64,000 bases of DNA, taken from positions 40,376 to 104,375 of the forward strand of contig NZ_JACSDI010000023.1 in NCBI RefSeq assembly GCF_022410515.1. Reading direction: 5' to 3'. Source of the DNA: Shewanella cutis. Its GTDB lineage: Bacteria > Pseudomonadota > Gammaproteobacteria > Enterobacterales > Shewanellaceae. Made by a program: the position numbers and the translations under genes. How positions within the stretch are numbered: the stretch's first letter is position 1; each line of letters opens with the position of its first letter. Below the pieces are notes generated by a model that worked only from the letters and a program-made list of their open reading frames with translations, was not told where the DNA came from and made no database searches. Below, piece after piece: positions 7,940-16,354 of the stretch.

Positions 7940-10522
7940 TTATGCGGTCTCCATGGGGGTGGCAGCTTTTAATATGGCGTCAAAACGGACCATATCATCG
8001 GGATAGAAATGTTGGGCTGTTTGCTCAATGGCATCGAGTAACGGCATGCCGCCTTTAATCAAGTTTTCGCAATATTCAAACTCCCTCGGCTCTGTTGAGA
8101 GCATGGCGCGAGACCATGGATCGGCAAAAATACGGTGAAATGACACCAGTCCTCCGGCTTTGAGCATGACGCAGGAGTGCCCTGCATCATTGGCGCGTGG
8201 GAAGGACTTGATCATGTGCTGTTCAAATGGCGTGAAATGATCAGGATGACGCGCGAGAAAATCCCCGAATCCATCCCCTTGGCGTAAGGTGATATGAATA
8301 TCGGAACTGTTGAGGGCCGCTTCTGCCTCGGCATTGGCAAAGAAGTCGTTCATCCCTTGGGTGACGGTGGCAAAGGAGCCGCCAAACTTTCGTACTGTGC
8401 GATAGCCTTCGTTAATGAAGTCCTTACTTTGCGCATTGGCGCCGCTCATCAGTGACCAGGCTTCCTCAATTACACAGATTTTCGGCGTAGAGCGTTGGCC
8501 AGAGAGGTACATTTGTTGGCTAATCGTCACCATCAGCGCAAAGATGACGGGACGTTGTAGCTCGCCTTTAAAACCATCGAGTTCAAGGGTAGTGATATCG
8601 ATATTGGGATCGAGCATCGAGGGCTTGTTGAAAATGGCGCCATGAATACCCGTCGAGCAGAACTTATTAAGCTGCGCCGCGATATCACTGATGCGCGTGT
8701 CATTGCTTTTCTCTTGGGCAATCTCATACAGCGCTGATTGCACGTGATCGATAAGGGTGTCATTTCCCCACATTTTCCATGCGCGTAAAATGGCATCACC
8801 GAGCAGTGCAGTTTGAAAACCGGTGAGTTTTTCATCGGGTGATGCCATGGTGGCAATCAGGGCGGTGATATTGCCGAGCACTTCGGTGATTGGATCAATC
8901 AGATGGCCATCATTATCAACAATTCGGCCAAACGTGCCGGCATCACGAACACTTTGGACTTTACCCAAGTGGGTAAAGGGATTGAGGAATATTTGCGTGC
9001 TATCGAGATAAACCCCACCAAGGGTTTGAGTGAGCTTTTTATAACTTTGGCCTTTGTCCAAAATCCACGCTTTGCCGCCTTTAGCAAAAATGGATTTCAC
9101 TAAGGCTTGCATGAAGAAACTCTTTCCCGCACCAGAGCCGCCAGTGATGGCCATGTTGTAGTTATCACTACCGCAGTTAAACGGATCGAAATAGCTAATT
9201 TGATGGCGCATTGTTGGTAACAACAAGCCCGCTGAGAGGCGCTTATAGTCGGACACAATCGGTAAGAAGTTCACCAGATTGGATGACGTCATCATGAAGC
9301 TTAAGCCGGCATGCTGCACATCTTTCATAAACCCTTCGCTCATCGCAAAAGGTAAGGTAGACAGGGTGCATTGACCTTGCAGCATGTGATTTCGAAAGAG
9401 ATCTATCCCCGCTGTGCGAAAGGTTGCCACCGCTTTGGCGGTATCATTACGCTGTTTCTTCGTGGTGGTGTATAGGGTGACATTTAATGTCATGGTGGTG
9501 ATTTTGAAGGCATGTTCACGCAGCCCTTTTTGTAGCTGTTGCCGCTCTTCCAGTTCCTCTGCGGCACTTGGAATGAGTAAGCGCATGGGCGAGTTTACGG
9601 TCTTGGTGAGCGAGGAGATTTTACTGTCATTACGAATAGTTTGATCGCCCGTTTTATTGACGTAAAACGCGACACTCACGCGGTATGGACACGGAATGCT
9701 GTTCATGGTGTAACTGAGCGAGGCGATGCAGTTGGGGAAGCTGTAGAGCCTAAAATCGCGTGGGAGTCCTTTTAGGCCTAAATTGACTAAGGTGGTTTCG
9801 ACACTTTCCTCTGACGCCATTGGTGTGTGACGAATATTGACGGAATCACGGTTGATGATGAATTCACTGTCGGGGCTCAAAATTTGGCTATTGAGCGGTT
9901 GATATTCGTTATAGGTTGCAGGAATTACCCTGTCCTGACTTAGCGATAAATTCAGGTGTTCACGGCAATGTTCAATCAGCTCCTGTGCAAACATCCGCCG
10001 AACGTGCATGCCCGTTTGTGCCAGCTCTGACTCGATACTTAAGCGCATATCGAGCAGTGCGGTCATGTCTTCCGTCGTTGATACGAAGAAAAAGCCTTTG
10101 GCATTTTTTAAGTCGTAGTGATAGGCGCTGCTGAGTTTGGTTGAAAAGCCTTTTGTTGCGCAGTGTTTGGCATAAATGGCTTCATTAGAGGCAAATTTGT
10201 CACAAATCGCATTACGGCCAGTGAGCAATGCTTGGTTCTGCTCGATGAGCTCGCCAACTTGGTTATTACCGACCATGACGAATTGATAGCACCATTTGTC
10301 GCCCTCAGGCAGGGTACAAATCAGCGCATTGAGGGTTTTAATCAAATCATCATTTGCACCACCAAAGAGTGAAATGGAAAACGCAAACCCGCGAGAGTTG
10401 GCGTTCTCAAACACTTGTTCAACATCATCAAAAAAGCGGTATGGCAATTCATGATGCAGGTGATTCTGTTTTTGTTTACTGGCGGCGTAAAAGCGTTTGA
10501 GGTCATGTGTTGGTTGTGTCAT
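7940..10522 (-). CDS. traC: TraC, VirB4-type secretion ATPase
   Basis: 860 residues, full length for F TraC. The C-terminal half carries Walker A (GGSGAGKS, around residue 460), a Walker B-like strand ending in Glu-Glu (KICVIEEAW) and a downstream glutamine-containing motif (ATVTQGMND). The N-terminal half is the TraC-type domain that docks on the channel. The protein is the cytoplasmic ATPase that energises pilus assembly and substrate entry at the type IV secretion complex. The next gene, trbI, begins immediately after its stop. Confidence 0.96.
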   Translation of the reverse strand: MTQPTHDLKRFYAASKQKQNHLHHELPYRFFDDVEQVFENANSRGFAFSISLFGGANDDLIKTLNALICTLPEGDKWCYQFVMVGNNQVGELIEQNQALLTGRNAICDKFASNEAIYAKHCATKGFSTKLSSAYHYDLKNAKGFFFVSTTEDMTALLDMRLSIESELAQTGMHVRRMFAQELIEHCREHLNLSLSQDRVIPATYNEYQPLNSQILSPDSEFIINRDSVNIRHTPMASEESVETTLVNLGLKGLPRDFRLYSFPNCIASLSYTMNSIPCPYRVSVAFYVNKTGDQTIRNDSKISSLTKTVNSPMRLLIPSAAEELEERQQLQKGLREHAFKITTMTLNVTLYTTTKKQRNDTAKAVATFRTAGIDLFRNHMLQGQCTLSTLPFAMSEGFMKDVQHAGLSFMMTSSNLVNFLPIVSDYKRLSAGLLLPTMRHQISYFDPFNCGSDNYNMAITGGSGAGKSFFMQALVKSIFAKGGKAWILDKGQSYKKLTQTLGGVYLDSTQIFLNPFTHLGKVQSVRDAGTFGRIVDNDGHLIDPITEVLGNITALIATMASPDEKLTGFQTALLGDAILRAWKMWGNDTLIDHVQSALYEIAQEKSNDTRISDIAAQLNKFCSTGIHGAIFNKPSMLDPNIDITTLELDGFKGELQRPVIFALMVTISQQMYLSGQRSTPKICVIEEAWSLMSGANAQSKDFINEGYRTVRKFGGSFATVTQGMNDFFANAEAEAALNSSDIHITLRQGDGFGDFLARHPDHFTPFEQHMIKSFPRANDAGHSCVMLKAGGLVSFHRIFADPWSRAMLSTEPREFEYCENLIKGGMPLLDAIEQTAQHFYPDDMVRFDAILKAATPMETA

Positions 10523-10525
10523 GGC

Positions 10526-10975
10526 TTAATCCTGCTTGATGTACTGTGCAGGACGGCCCGTCCAACGGCTCTTGTCGACGACAATATACACATCGCTGAT
10601 ATCCACATAATCCCCGCGTTCGTTGATATAAGGGAATATAGTGACCTTCTGGACTGACTCAGAGGTGCGCTGCGGTGCGCCTCGGCGGTCACGGCGTGGT
10701 AAAGGGATAAAATCGTGTTGTGGACTTGCCTGTTTAGGTAACGCAGTGCGTTGATTGGTGATGGCGGCCACGGAGGGGCTCACCGTTTGCGGTTGGTTAA
10801 ATGCCCCGCTGTCAGTCAACTGTCTGACTTCCATCATATTGGTGCAACCATTGATGCCGCCCACTTTATCACAGGCGTAATCACCGTCTAATCCAGCGGC
10901 GCAGCCGCCTAACAACCCTGTCAATAGGCTGATACTGATAAGCTGACGTAATGGGGTTTGAATGTGTGTTTTCAA
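10526..10975 (-). CDS. traV: TraV, outer-membrane lipoprotein (VirB7-like)
   Basis: 149 residues with a lipoprotein signal ending in LLGGC, so Cys of the lipobox becomes the lipidated N-terminus. A short cysteine motif follows (YACDKVGGINGC). TraV forms the outer-membrane core ring with TraK and TraB, and all three genes are neighbours here in the standard order K-B-V. Confidence 0.9.
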   Translation of the reverse strand: MKTHIQTPLRQLISISLLTGLLGGCAAGLDGDYACDKVGGINGCTNMMEVRQLTDSGAFNQPQTVSPSVAAITNQRTALPKQASPQHDFIPLPRRDRRGAPQRTSESVQKVTIFPYINERGDYVDISDVYIVVDKSRWTGRPAQYIKQD

Positions 10976-10989
10976 AATGGACTCCTGAC

Positions 10990-12525
10990 TTAGTTAGCTC
11001 TGCCAAAGGGGGAATTATCGGTATTTACCGGCATTGGAGGGCGTTGCCCTTGCTGGTTATATTGCTGCGAAGCTGATGGCTTTGGCGAGGATGGCGCAAT
11101 GTTCGCGGGCATCTGTTCCATCAGTGGATTACTAATGGTATTGAGTATTTGCGCGGTCGCACTGGTGGGTGTTTGTGCTTGTTGTGCGAGGGCTTCCTCG
11201 TACTCCTTAATACCAACCGGATCGAGCGGAAAGCCTTTTAAGAATACAATGTTGACGGTATTGCCAGGATTGAGCTCAATGATTGGGTGATATTGCTCTG
11301 CTAATTTGATGTAGTAATCTGCAAGCTTGCTGCCGACACTGGCACTGGCGCTACCGGCAAGATTGAGCAGTGCATCACTGCCGTTAACCGTTGATGTGGA
11401 ACCGAGTGCAGAGTTAGAGGTTGTTTGGCTAAGTGCTTGGCCAGTCTCACCAAGTCCAGTCAAAATGCCGCTAATACCTGCCATTTGAACGATTTTTCCG
11501 TTTTTCATAATCGCGGTACCACGAATACCATTGCGGCCATAGTTAAACACGGTCGCCTCGACTGGAATGTCGATGATTTCATCTTCAAAAATGCAGCTAA
11601 GACGAGTGGTACGCACAATGCCTCGGCTTGATGAAATCTCACCGTATGCCGCGCCTAATATGGTGCAGTTATTCAGCTTTGAGGGCTTGCCGTTTGGGAG
11701 GATGCCTTGGTTAATGGTCTGAAACACCATCGGGACGGTATCGCCTTGGCCATTGACCCCTGCATTCGCATCTGCGCCGCCGGTGACGACTGCGGTGACA
11801 AACGAACCCGCGGGGACATAGTTCTCGGGGGTACGTTTTTTCGGTAAGTTATCTTCAGGGGTTTCCCAATTGAGGGCAAAAGAGTCGATCCCATTTTGGG
11901 TTGCAGGGGGCGTGATAGCACCGCCTTGATAGGATGAGTACCCTTGTCCATCAGAGACGCTTGGGCGAGGTGGTAAGGTTTGCTCACCGAGATAACGTGA
12001 CGCCTGTCTAACCGGATACGCGGATGCATCACTATCCGATGGCGTCATATCATAGCCTTGATCCCCATTTGATTGAGGCCATTGGGCGCTGACTTCCTCA
12101 ATTTTGGCGTCAATCCGGTCATTAATCGCTTGCTGCATATTGTCAAAATTGCGTTTTATTTCCTTTTGGTTGTTTCCATTGCTCTGCTCTAGGCTCTCAA
12201 TGGTTTTGAGCAGCCTATCAATAGTTTTTTGCTGTTTATCCAGGGCAAGTTGTTGCACGGTTAACGCGCTTTGATTGTCTTTGAGGGTAAAGTCGCTATC
12301 GATGACTGCGCCAAAGTCGATATGGTTATTGTTGACAAGGGCTGTGGCGGGTTTCGGTGCTGGTTTGGCCATATATGCATCTGCGGCCAAATAGGTAATA
12401 CCCGCCAATGTGGTGACGATACCGAGGACTAGCCAGTTACGTTTGCTATTAGCTTCGTTTAAGGATTGCCCGTTTTCAAAGTGAGCTTCAGGATCTTTTT
12501 TGAAGTAATCCAAGAAGTTTTTCAT
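10990..12525 (-). CDS. traB: TraB, VirB10-like channel scaffold
   Basis: 511 residues. A single inner-membrane helix (WLVLGIVTTLAGITYLAADA) is followed by a coiled-coil segment, a Pro/Ser-rich linker and the TrbI/VirB10 beta-barrel domain (GSFVTAVVTGGADANAG through LNPGNTVNIVFLKGFPL). The protein spans both membranes and links the ATPases to the outer-membrane core. The C-terminal tail is rich in Pro and Gln. The start overlaps the traK stop (TAATG). Confidence 0.95.
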   Translation of the reverse strand: MKNFLDYFKKDPEAHFENGQSLNEANSKRNWLVLGIVTTLAGITYLAADAYMAKPAPKPATALVNNNHIDFGAVIDSDFTLKDNQSALTVQQLALDKQQKTIDRLLKTIESLEQSNGNNQKEIKRNFDNMQQAINDRIDAKIEEVSAQWPQSNGDQGYDMTPSDSDASAYPVRQASRYLGEQTLPPRPSVSDGQGYSSYQGGAITPPATQNGIDSFALNWETPEDNLPKKRTPENYVPAGSFVTAVVTGGADANAGVNGQGDTVPMVFQTINQGILPNGKPSKLNNCTILGAAYGEISSSRGIVRTTRLSCIFEDEIIDIPVEATVFNYGRNGIRGTAIMKNGKIVQMAGISGILTGLGETGQALSQTTSNSALGSTSTVNGSDALLNLAGSASASVGSKLADYYIKLAEQYHPIIELNPGNTVNIVFLKGFPLDPVGIKEYEEALAQQAQTPTSATAQILNTISNPLMEQMPANIAPSSPKPSASQQYNQQGQRPPMPVNTDNSPFGRAN

Positions 12526-13331
12526 TACATCACCTCCCCGCCTGACACGATAAAGAGATGGCCAGTTTGATTCGGTGCCAGTTCATAGGTCGAGAGTGCT
12601 GCAGCTCGAGTGGTAGGCGAATAAAACTGGGCCGTGGTTAAGGTGATGGGGGCTGATGAATGATTCGTGAGGCGATAGATGATGCCGTCGAAATATTTGC
12701 CACTGAACACAATACTGGGCTCTGTTGTTAGTCCGGTGGGCTTTGGCATTTGTGCGTTTAAGTGCGTAAACATCGCCTCATCAATGGACGATTCAGTCCC
12801 TCTAGGCTCATTGTCAATGTTGGCTGTTTCGGCGCCATCATTGACCATATGCACCCGATATCCGTCTATCGGATTGCTGGTGTTTTGATAGCGGATCATT
12901 TGTGCGACGAACTCGGTGATCATCGTCGGATAAGGTGTTTTCTTATCAAACACGGAGGGTTGCTCTTCACGATAACGTTCAGGCGTAAAAATGGAGGTGA
13001 CGGCGGGGATGGCTTTGGGATTGATGAACAATCCAAAATGCCTGCCCTTTTCGGTTGATACATACGCGGTAAAAGGCATCGCAAGGTTTAAATTGACTCG
13101 GGCAGAGCCTGACTTGTCGGTTTTAGTGCCTGTGACCACACAAAATCCTTCAGGGCAGTCTATTGAAGTGATTTTATCCCCTTCGACCACTAAGCGGTTG
13201 ATATCGACACTGGATAGCTCAATGGGCACAGTTTCGCTGTCATTGAATGCGTAATATTTGGGCGGCGTATTGGCAGCAAACGCACCACTAATGGGCAAAA
13301 GCGCGCATGCTGTTATGAGGGCTTTTTTCAT
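12525..13331 (-). CDS. traK: TraK, VirB9-like secretin-type protein
   Basis: 268 residues with signal peptide MKKALITACALLPISGAFA. Length and pattern fit F TraK, the periplasmic/outer-membrane ring protein that binds TraV and TraB. A CPEGFCVV segment probably forms a disulfide. It overlaps traE by four bases (ATGA) and traB by one base. Confidence 0.9.
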   Translation of the reverse strand: MKKALITACALLPISGAFAANTPPKYYAFNDSETVPIELSSVDINRLVVEGDKITSIDCPEGFCVVTGTKTDKSGSARVNLNLAMPFTAYVSTEKGRHFGLFINPKAIPAVTSIFTPERYREEQPSVFDKKTPYPTMITEFVAQMIRYQNTSNPIDGYRVHMVNDGAETANIDNEPRGTESSIDEAMFTHLNAQMPKPTGLTTEPSIVFSGKYFDGIIYRLTNHSSAPITLTTAQFYSPTTRAAALSTYELAPNQTGHLFIVSGGEVM

Positions 13332-13900
13332 GATTGAGCTTCCTTTTGTGGCACTTTCTTGATGGCTTTGAGCGATAACTGGCCATGGGTGTAATCGAGA
13401 TCGATGATGTAACTGAGGGTTTCGGGTTCGAGTGGGCGTTTTCCCACATATTTACTGAGCGTGCCGGTGACTTTGACGAGACGCTCATCTAGCGCGACTT
13501 GTGTTTGTTCAATGGCAAAATGACTACTGATGTTTTGTTTTTTCATGGTCATCGCATCATCAACGAGCAGCGGTTGCATCTGATGCCAATCGGCTTCATT
13601 GATGTAACTCGCCAGCTGTTTGTATTGATGGTCAACGGAACCTGGTGTGACATTGAGTTTTAGAAACACAAAGTATTCCGCCATCTGTTGCAGATAGGGC
13701 TCATCAATCGCACCATCTGAAACAGTAAATTTCTGACTAATCGTTGGAGGTACTAGCGTGCGACTCTTATTGAAATAGGCCATCCATGCGACACCCGCGA
13801 GAATGGTGTTAGCGACCATTGCGAGCACAAATCCAATGAGTAGTAGTGTGTTGAGAGACTTAGCGAGACTGATAAAATCAATTTTGTTGCGATTGAGCAT
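13328..13900 (-). CDS. traE: TraE, VirB8-like inner-membrane protein
   Basis: 190 residues with one N-terminal helix (TLLLIGFVLAMVANTILAGVAW) and a periplasmic NTF2-like domain, the layout of F TraE. TraE nucleates the inner-membrane part of the secretion channel. A strong GC-rich hairpin precedes the gene, after traL. Confidence 0.92.
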   Translation of the reverse strand: MLNRNKIDFISLAKSLNTLLLIGFVLAMVANTILAGVAWMAYFNKSRTLVPPTISQKFTVSDGAIDEPYLQQMAEYFVFLKLNVTPGSVDHQYKQLASYINEADWHQMQPLLVDDAMTMKKQNISSHFAIEQTQVALDERLVKVTGTLSKYVGKRPLEPETLSYIIDLDYTHGQLSLKAIKKVPQKEAQS

Positions 13901-13913
13901 GGGGCTTCCTAAA

Positions 13914-13930
13914 AGGGGGCCCTGCCCCCT
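13914..13930 (-). terminator. Intercistronic GC hairpin between traL and traE
   Basis: A perfect 7-bp stem (AGGGGGC / GCCCCCT) with a 3-base loop, followed on the minus strand by TTTTAGG. It could be a partial terminator or an RNA-processing and stability element that separates the abundant pilin part of the transcript (traA-traL) from the rest. No long U-run follows, so strong termination is unlikely. Confidence 0.45.
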
Positions 13931-13942
13931 AACTCACATCAT

Positions 13943-14245
13943 TTAGCGTAACCAATACCGGCGACATGCCGCTGGTGTGCGTTTTAGAAATGACGAACTA
14001 AATTCCGAGGGTGCATACCAATAGGCCGTGAGCCTTAAAATACACATGCCGTATTGGGATTTGATGCGGCGCATCCCCAAGAACCAGATTGCCGCGAGTG
14101 CCATACCGATCAGGGCATGGTTAGCCATAAACAGGATCCCGAATAGCACCAGCGCAGGGCCTAATTCATCAATGGCAAATCCTAACAACGTGGTGGTGTT
14201 ATTGAGATGCTTGGGGATGCTATAAAACTGAGTGGGATTATCCAC
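13943..14245 (-). CDS. traL: TraL, pilus assembly membrane protein
   Basis: 100 residues with the TraL-type N-terminus (IPKHLNNTTTLLGFAIDELGP) and two hydrophobic segments in the middle. It starts at a GTG at 14245, three bases after the traA stop. TraL helps anchor the pilus assembly site in F. The C-terminal tail is basic (KRTPAACRRYWLR). Confidence 0.93.
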   Translation of the reverse strand: MDNPTQFYSIPKHLNNTTTLLGFAIDELGPALVLFGILFMANHALIGMALAAIWFLGMRRIKSQYGMCILRLTAYWYAPSEFSSSFLKRTPAACRRYWLR

Positions 14246-14248
14246 GTC

Positions 14249-14620
14249 TTATAAACCCACGACCTTTAATGCTACGTTGATGAAGATCATACCGACGATG
14301 AATCCACCAATGGCTGCGCCCCAGTTCTTCGTCAAGAAGCCGACAATGGCGGCAGAAATGAGACCAACAACTAATAGCGCGAATTGAGCGGTAGAACCTG
14401 TACCAACGGTGTCAACTATTTCGGACTTAGCCGGTGCAAATGGATCGGCTGCATGTACATCCCAGGAGAGAATTAACGTTGCAACGACACAAATAATGAA
14501 CAGGCCAATGACGCGCATCCAAAAGATGAATCGATCGCTTGGCATATGTCTGGCGAGTCGTAAGAGCTCTTCGTTAACTTCAGCTTGTTGTGCACTTGGT
14601 TGTAGGGGTTTAGCATTCAT
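14249..14620 (-). CDS. traA: TraA, conjugative pilin precursor
   Basis: 123 residues. A long leader with a hydrophobic core (IGLFIICVVATLILSWDVHAA) would be cut at about residue 57. The predicted mature pilin of about 66 residues has two hydrophobic helices (FALLVVGLISAAIVGFL and AAIGGFIVGMIFINVALKVV) around a short basic loop, the F-pilin topology. First gene of the tra operon, with an AAGGAAG ribosome site. No TraQ-like chaperone or TraX acetylase gene is visible in the window. Confidence 0.9.
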   Translation of the reverse strand: MNAKPLQPSAQQAEVNEELLRLARHMPSDRFIFWMRVIGLFIICVVATLILSWDVHAADPFAPAKSEIVDTVGTGSTAQFALLVVGLISAAIVGFLTKNWGAAIGGFIVGMIFINVALKVVGL

Positions 14621-14812
14621 AGTTACTTCCTTAGTACTGAGATCCTATTTTGGGATCGTTGTTGAAAAAATTTTTTACGATTTCTCCTTGTCCTTGGTTC
14701 CCATTCTCAACTCATCAAAGCGGTTGAGATGGTCGATTAATCGAGCTTGAGTTTGACTATCGATTATTTTTTGTAGAGGCTGTCAAATTGATATGAGTAG
14801 ACTTAATCATTC

Positions 14813-14853
14813 CGCGGACAAGTGACTGTTGGTTAACGGGTAGTCAGTCCGCG
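14813..14853. repeat. Inverted repeat in the traA leader region
   Basis: Seven-base arms CGCGGAC (14813-14819) and GTCCGCG (14847-14853) lie just after the stop of the 62-aa gene, with a second inner pair GACTG/CAGTC. The 235-bp stretch from 14621 to 14855 has no gene and probably holds the traA promoter and leader. The repeat may be a protein-binding site or an RNA hairpin. It lacks a U-run. Confidence 0.4.
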
Positions 14854-14855
14854 AC

Positions 14856-15044
14856 CTACGATTTGAGCGGAAATGTGTCTAAATATTGGTTTAATAATCT
14901 TTCTGCAATCTGCACTTTAGTCTCTAATCCACTGCCATCTAACTGAAATTCCTGAATTTTTCTGTTATTTCGGCCTGACAATTTCACAGTAACCTTTACA
15001 GATGGAAAACCTTCAGAGGTTTTTCGAACTAATTGGTTAGGCAT
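14856..15044 (-). CDS. Small protein at head of tra operon (62 aa)
   Basis: 62 residues, starting MPNQLVRKTSEGFPSVKVTV. The ATG at 15044 has GAGG about nine bases upstream. It is basic, with a beta-strand-rich first half and a helical second half (ETKVQIAERLLNQYLDTF), a pattern that could be a small ribbon-type DNA-binding protein. Its place just ahead of traA matches that of traY in F, a relaxosome and regulatory protein, but I see no clear similarity, so the function stays open. Confidence 0.55.
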   Translation of the reverse strand: MPNQLVRKTSEGFPSVKVTVKLSGRNNRKIQEFQLDGSGLETKVQIAERLLNQYLDTFPLKS

Positions 15045-15185
15045 GCATAAACGCCTCGTATCGGTGCTCTTGTTTATGGGTGAATAACGGAATCAAGCCC
15101 CTTTATGCTCATAAACAAACTAAAAATGTTTTTTATGAGTCTTTTGTGCTGCAGATGTATTGTGTGTAAAAAATTTATAAAAGTA

Positions 15186-15205
15186 TGTCACCCTGAGAGG
15201 TGACA
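15186..15205 (-). terminator. Probable terminator after the LuxR-type regulator
   Basis: Perfect 7-bp stem TGTCACC / GGTGACA with a 6-base loop. Read on the minus strand it is followed within a few bases by a T-rich run (ACTTTTATAAATTTTTT). It lies 22 bases past the regulator's stop, so it likely ends that transcript before the 62-aa gene and tra operon. Confidence 0.55.
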
Positions 15206-15227
15206 AAATCACATGACTTAGATCACA

Positions 15228-15551
15228 TTAAATTATGTAAGGGAATTGGTAATTGAATGCTGACGCAAGTGTGAAACTGTGAAATCGACTATGGAAAATT
15301 ATTCGTAAGTCGGTAGATGATTCAGTATTTAGTTTTATTTTACATCTACTTATATAGGTTTTAACTGTATTGTGGTTTGCTCTCATTAATGTAGATACTT
15401 CACCAGTATGCATACCACATGCAAACCAATATAAGGCTTGAGCTTCTTTTGTTGATAGTTCTGAGAATAGTTTTTCAACTATTTCAAATACGTTCTGAGG
15501 TGGATTTTTTTTGAAATATGTAATTAGATCCTTGGTATGTGATGCTGCCAT
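15228..15551 (-). CDS. LuxR-type HTH regulator at head of tra operon
   Basis: 107 residues. The central part is a GerE/LuxR-type helix-turn-helix (LSTKEAQALYWFACGMHTGE then NTVKTYISRCKIKLN). There is no receiver or autoinducer domain. The ATG at 15551 follows an AAGGAG site. In F the activator TraJ, which also has an HTH of this broad type, sits in this position, so this protein probably controls tra transcription. It is transcribed away from the replication genes. Confidence 0.7.
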   Translation of the reverse strand: MAASHTKDLITYFKKNPPQNVFEIVEKLFSELSTKEAQALYWFACGMHTGEVSTLMRANHNTVKTYISRCKIKLNTESSTDLRIIFHSRFHSFTLASAFNYQFPYII

Positions 15552-15663
15552 ACATACTCCTTGTATAAGTTGGGCAGATAAATGTTAAAAAATACAGGAG
15601 GAACAATTCAAATCATATGTGATTTGAATTGTTCCTTTGAATACGAGGTTTGTCAAGAAAAAA

Positions 15664-15924
15664 ATGAATTCAAATCAAAAAATATATTCAACAGCTGCAT
15701 TGGATAAAATAAAGAAATCTCAAAAGCTACGTGATATCTATAAATTGCTGAATGATGGTGAAGAGCCAAGTATTGAACAGCTACAAACTCTCAGGAATAG
15801 ATTGAACGTAAATCGCTCTATTCCGTCCATAGAGTTTGTTGGTGAATGTGTGAATGCTATTCCAGCTCTCCATGATTTGACACTTAGGGAATTTTTTGAC
15901 CTAAAAGATTTGAAAAACAAGTAA
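15664..15924 (+). CDS. Small hypothetical protein upstream of repA
   Basis: 86 residues from the ATG at 15664 (MNSNQKIYSTAALDKIKKSQ). A TTG nine codons upstream is possible but less likely. The protein is charged and helical and I do not recognise a family. It is divergent from the LuxR-type regulator and lies directly before the structured repA leader, the place occupied by small copy-control repressors such as CopB in IncFII plasmids. It does not look like CopB in sequence, so a copy-control role is only a positional guess. Confidence 0.5.
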   Translation: MNSNQKIYSTAALDKIKKSQKLRDIYKLLNDGEEPSIEQLQTLRNRLNVNRSIPSIEFVGECVNAIPALHDLTLREFFDLKDLKNK

Positions 15925-15951
15925 GAGTTAGATAGACTAAATACAGTTCTT

Positions 15952-16049
15952 GAGGTGAGAGTGCAGCACATAGCTTGCTATCACCACATTAACGTTAGTT
16001 ATGTGGTGTACGTTTACACCAAGAATTAGAGTGTGCTGAGACTGACCTC
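15952..16049 (+). ncRNA. Long structured RNA in repA leader, possible copy-control target
   Basis: Nested inverted repeats span about 100 bases: GAGGT (15952) with ACCTC (16045), CAGCACA (15964) with TGTGCTG (16032), and CACCACAT (15982) with ATGTGGTG (16001) extended by AAC/GTT. The stem is interrupted by internal loops, like the CopA/CopT type of antisense target. Whether an antisense RNA is made from the other strand cannot be seen. It could also simply be a transcript 3' end structure. Confidence 0.45.
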
Positions 16050-16071
16050 TTGGCGTGAAGCATTCGACAAG

Positions 16072-16104
16072 AAAGCCGCCTTATCCGAATGGGGCGGTTT
16101 TTTT
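16072..16104 (+). terminator. Rho-independent terminator or attenuator in repA leader
   Basis: Stem built from AAAGCCGCC and GGCGGTTTT, with one G-U pair, followed by seven T on the plus strand. It lies between the nested hairpin and repA, so it either ends the upstream small gene's transcript or acts as an attenuator of repA. Confidence 0.6.
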
Positions 16105-16216
16105 GTGTCCAAAATTCAGTAAATTAAGATCATTGATCTTTGCGATCGTTTCCATTACATTAGATCCATCGTTTGGATTAGTCACCCAAACACCTACAAC
16201 ATTCGGAACCTATAAA

Positions 16217-16354
16217 ATGCCATTTATTTTTTTTGGCTGCCATTTGCAGCACCTAATCTATAGACACATACGACCACTTTGCTTAAGTCATGCTTTGATC
16301 ATTCGATCTCCGAAGCTGTACTGCATTGCGGGCATGTGTCATGCAAAAATCTAA
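16217..16354 (+). CDS. Possible leader peptide overlapping repA start
   Basis: A 45-codon frame (MPFIFFGCHLQHLIYRHIRP...) whose TAA at 16352 lies 14 bases inside the repA frame. In IncFII- and IncI-type plasmids a leader peptide ending at the repA start couples translation of the initiator, and this arrangement fits that pattern. The ribosome site is weak and the peptide matches nothing I know. The frame is open further upstream, through the terminator hairpin, which is not likely to be coding. Confidence 0.3.
   Translation: MPFIFFGCHLQHLIYRHIRPLCLSHALIIRSPKLYCIAGMCHAKI

Noticed and set aside
16055..16216. Upstream part of the frame ending at the repA start
   Set aside because: It runs through a clear terminator hairpin. 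Only the last 45 codons are considered as a possible leader peptide.
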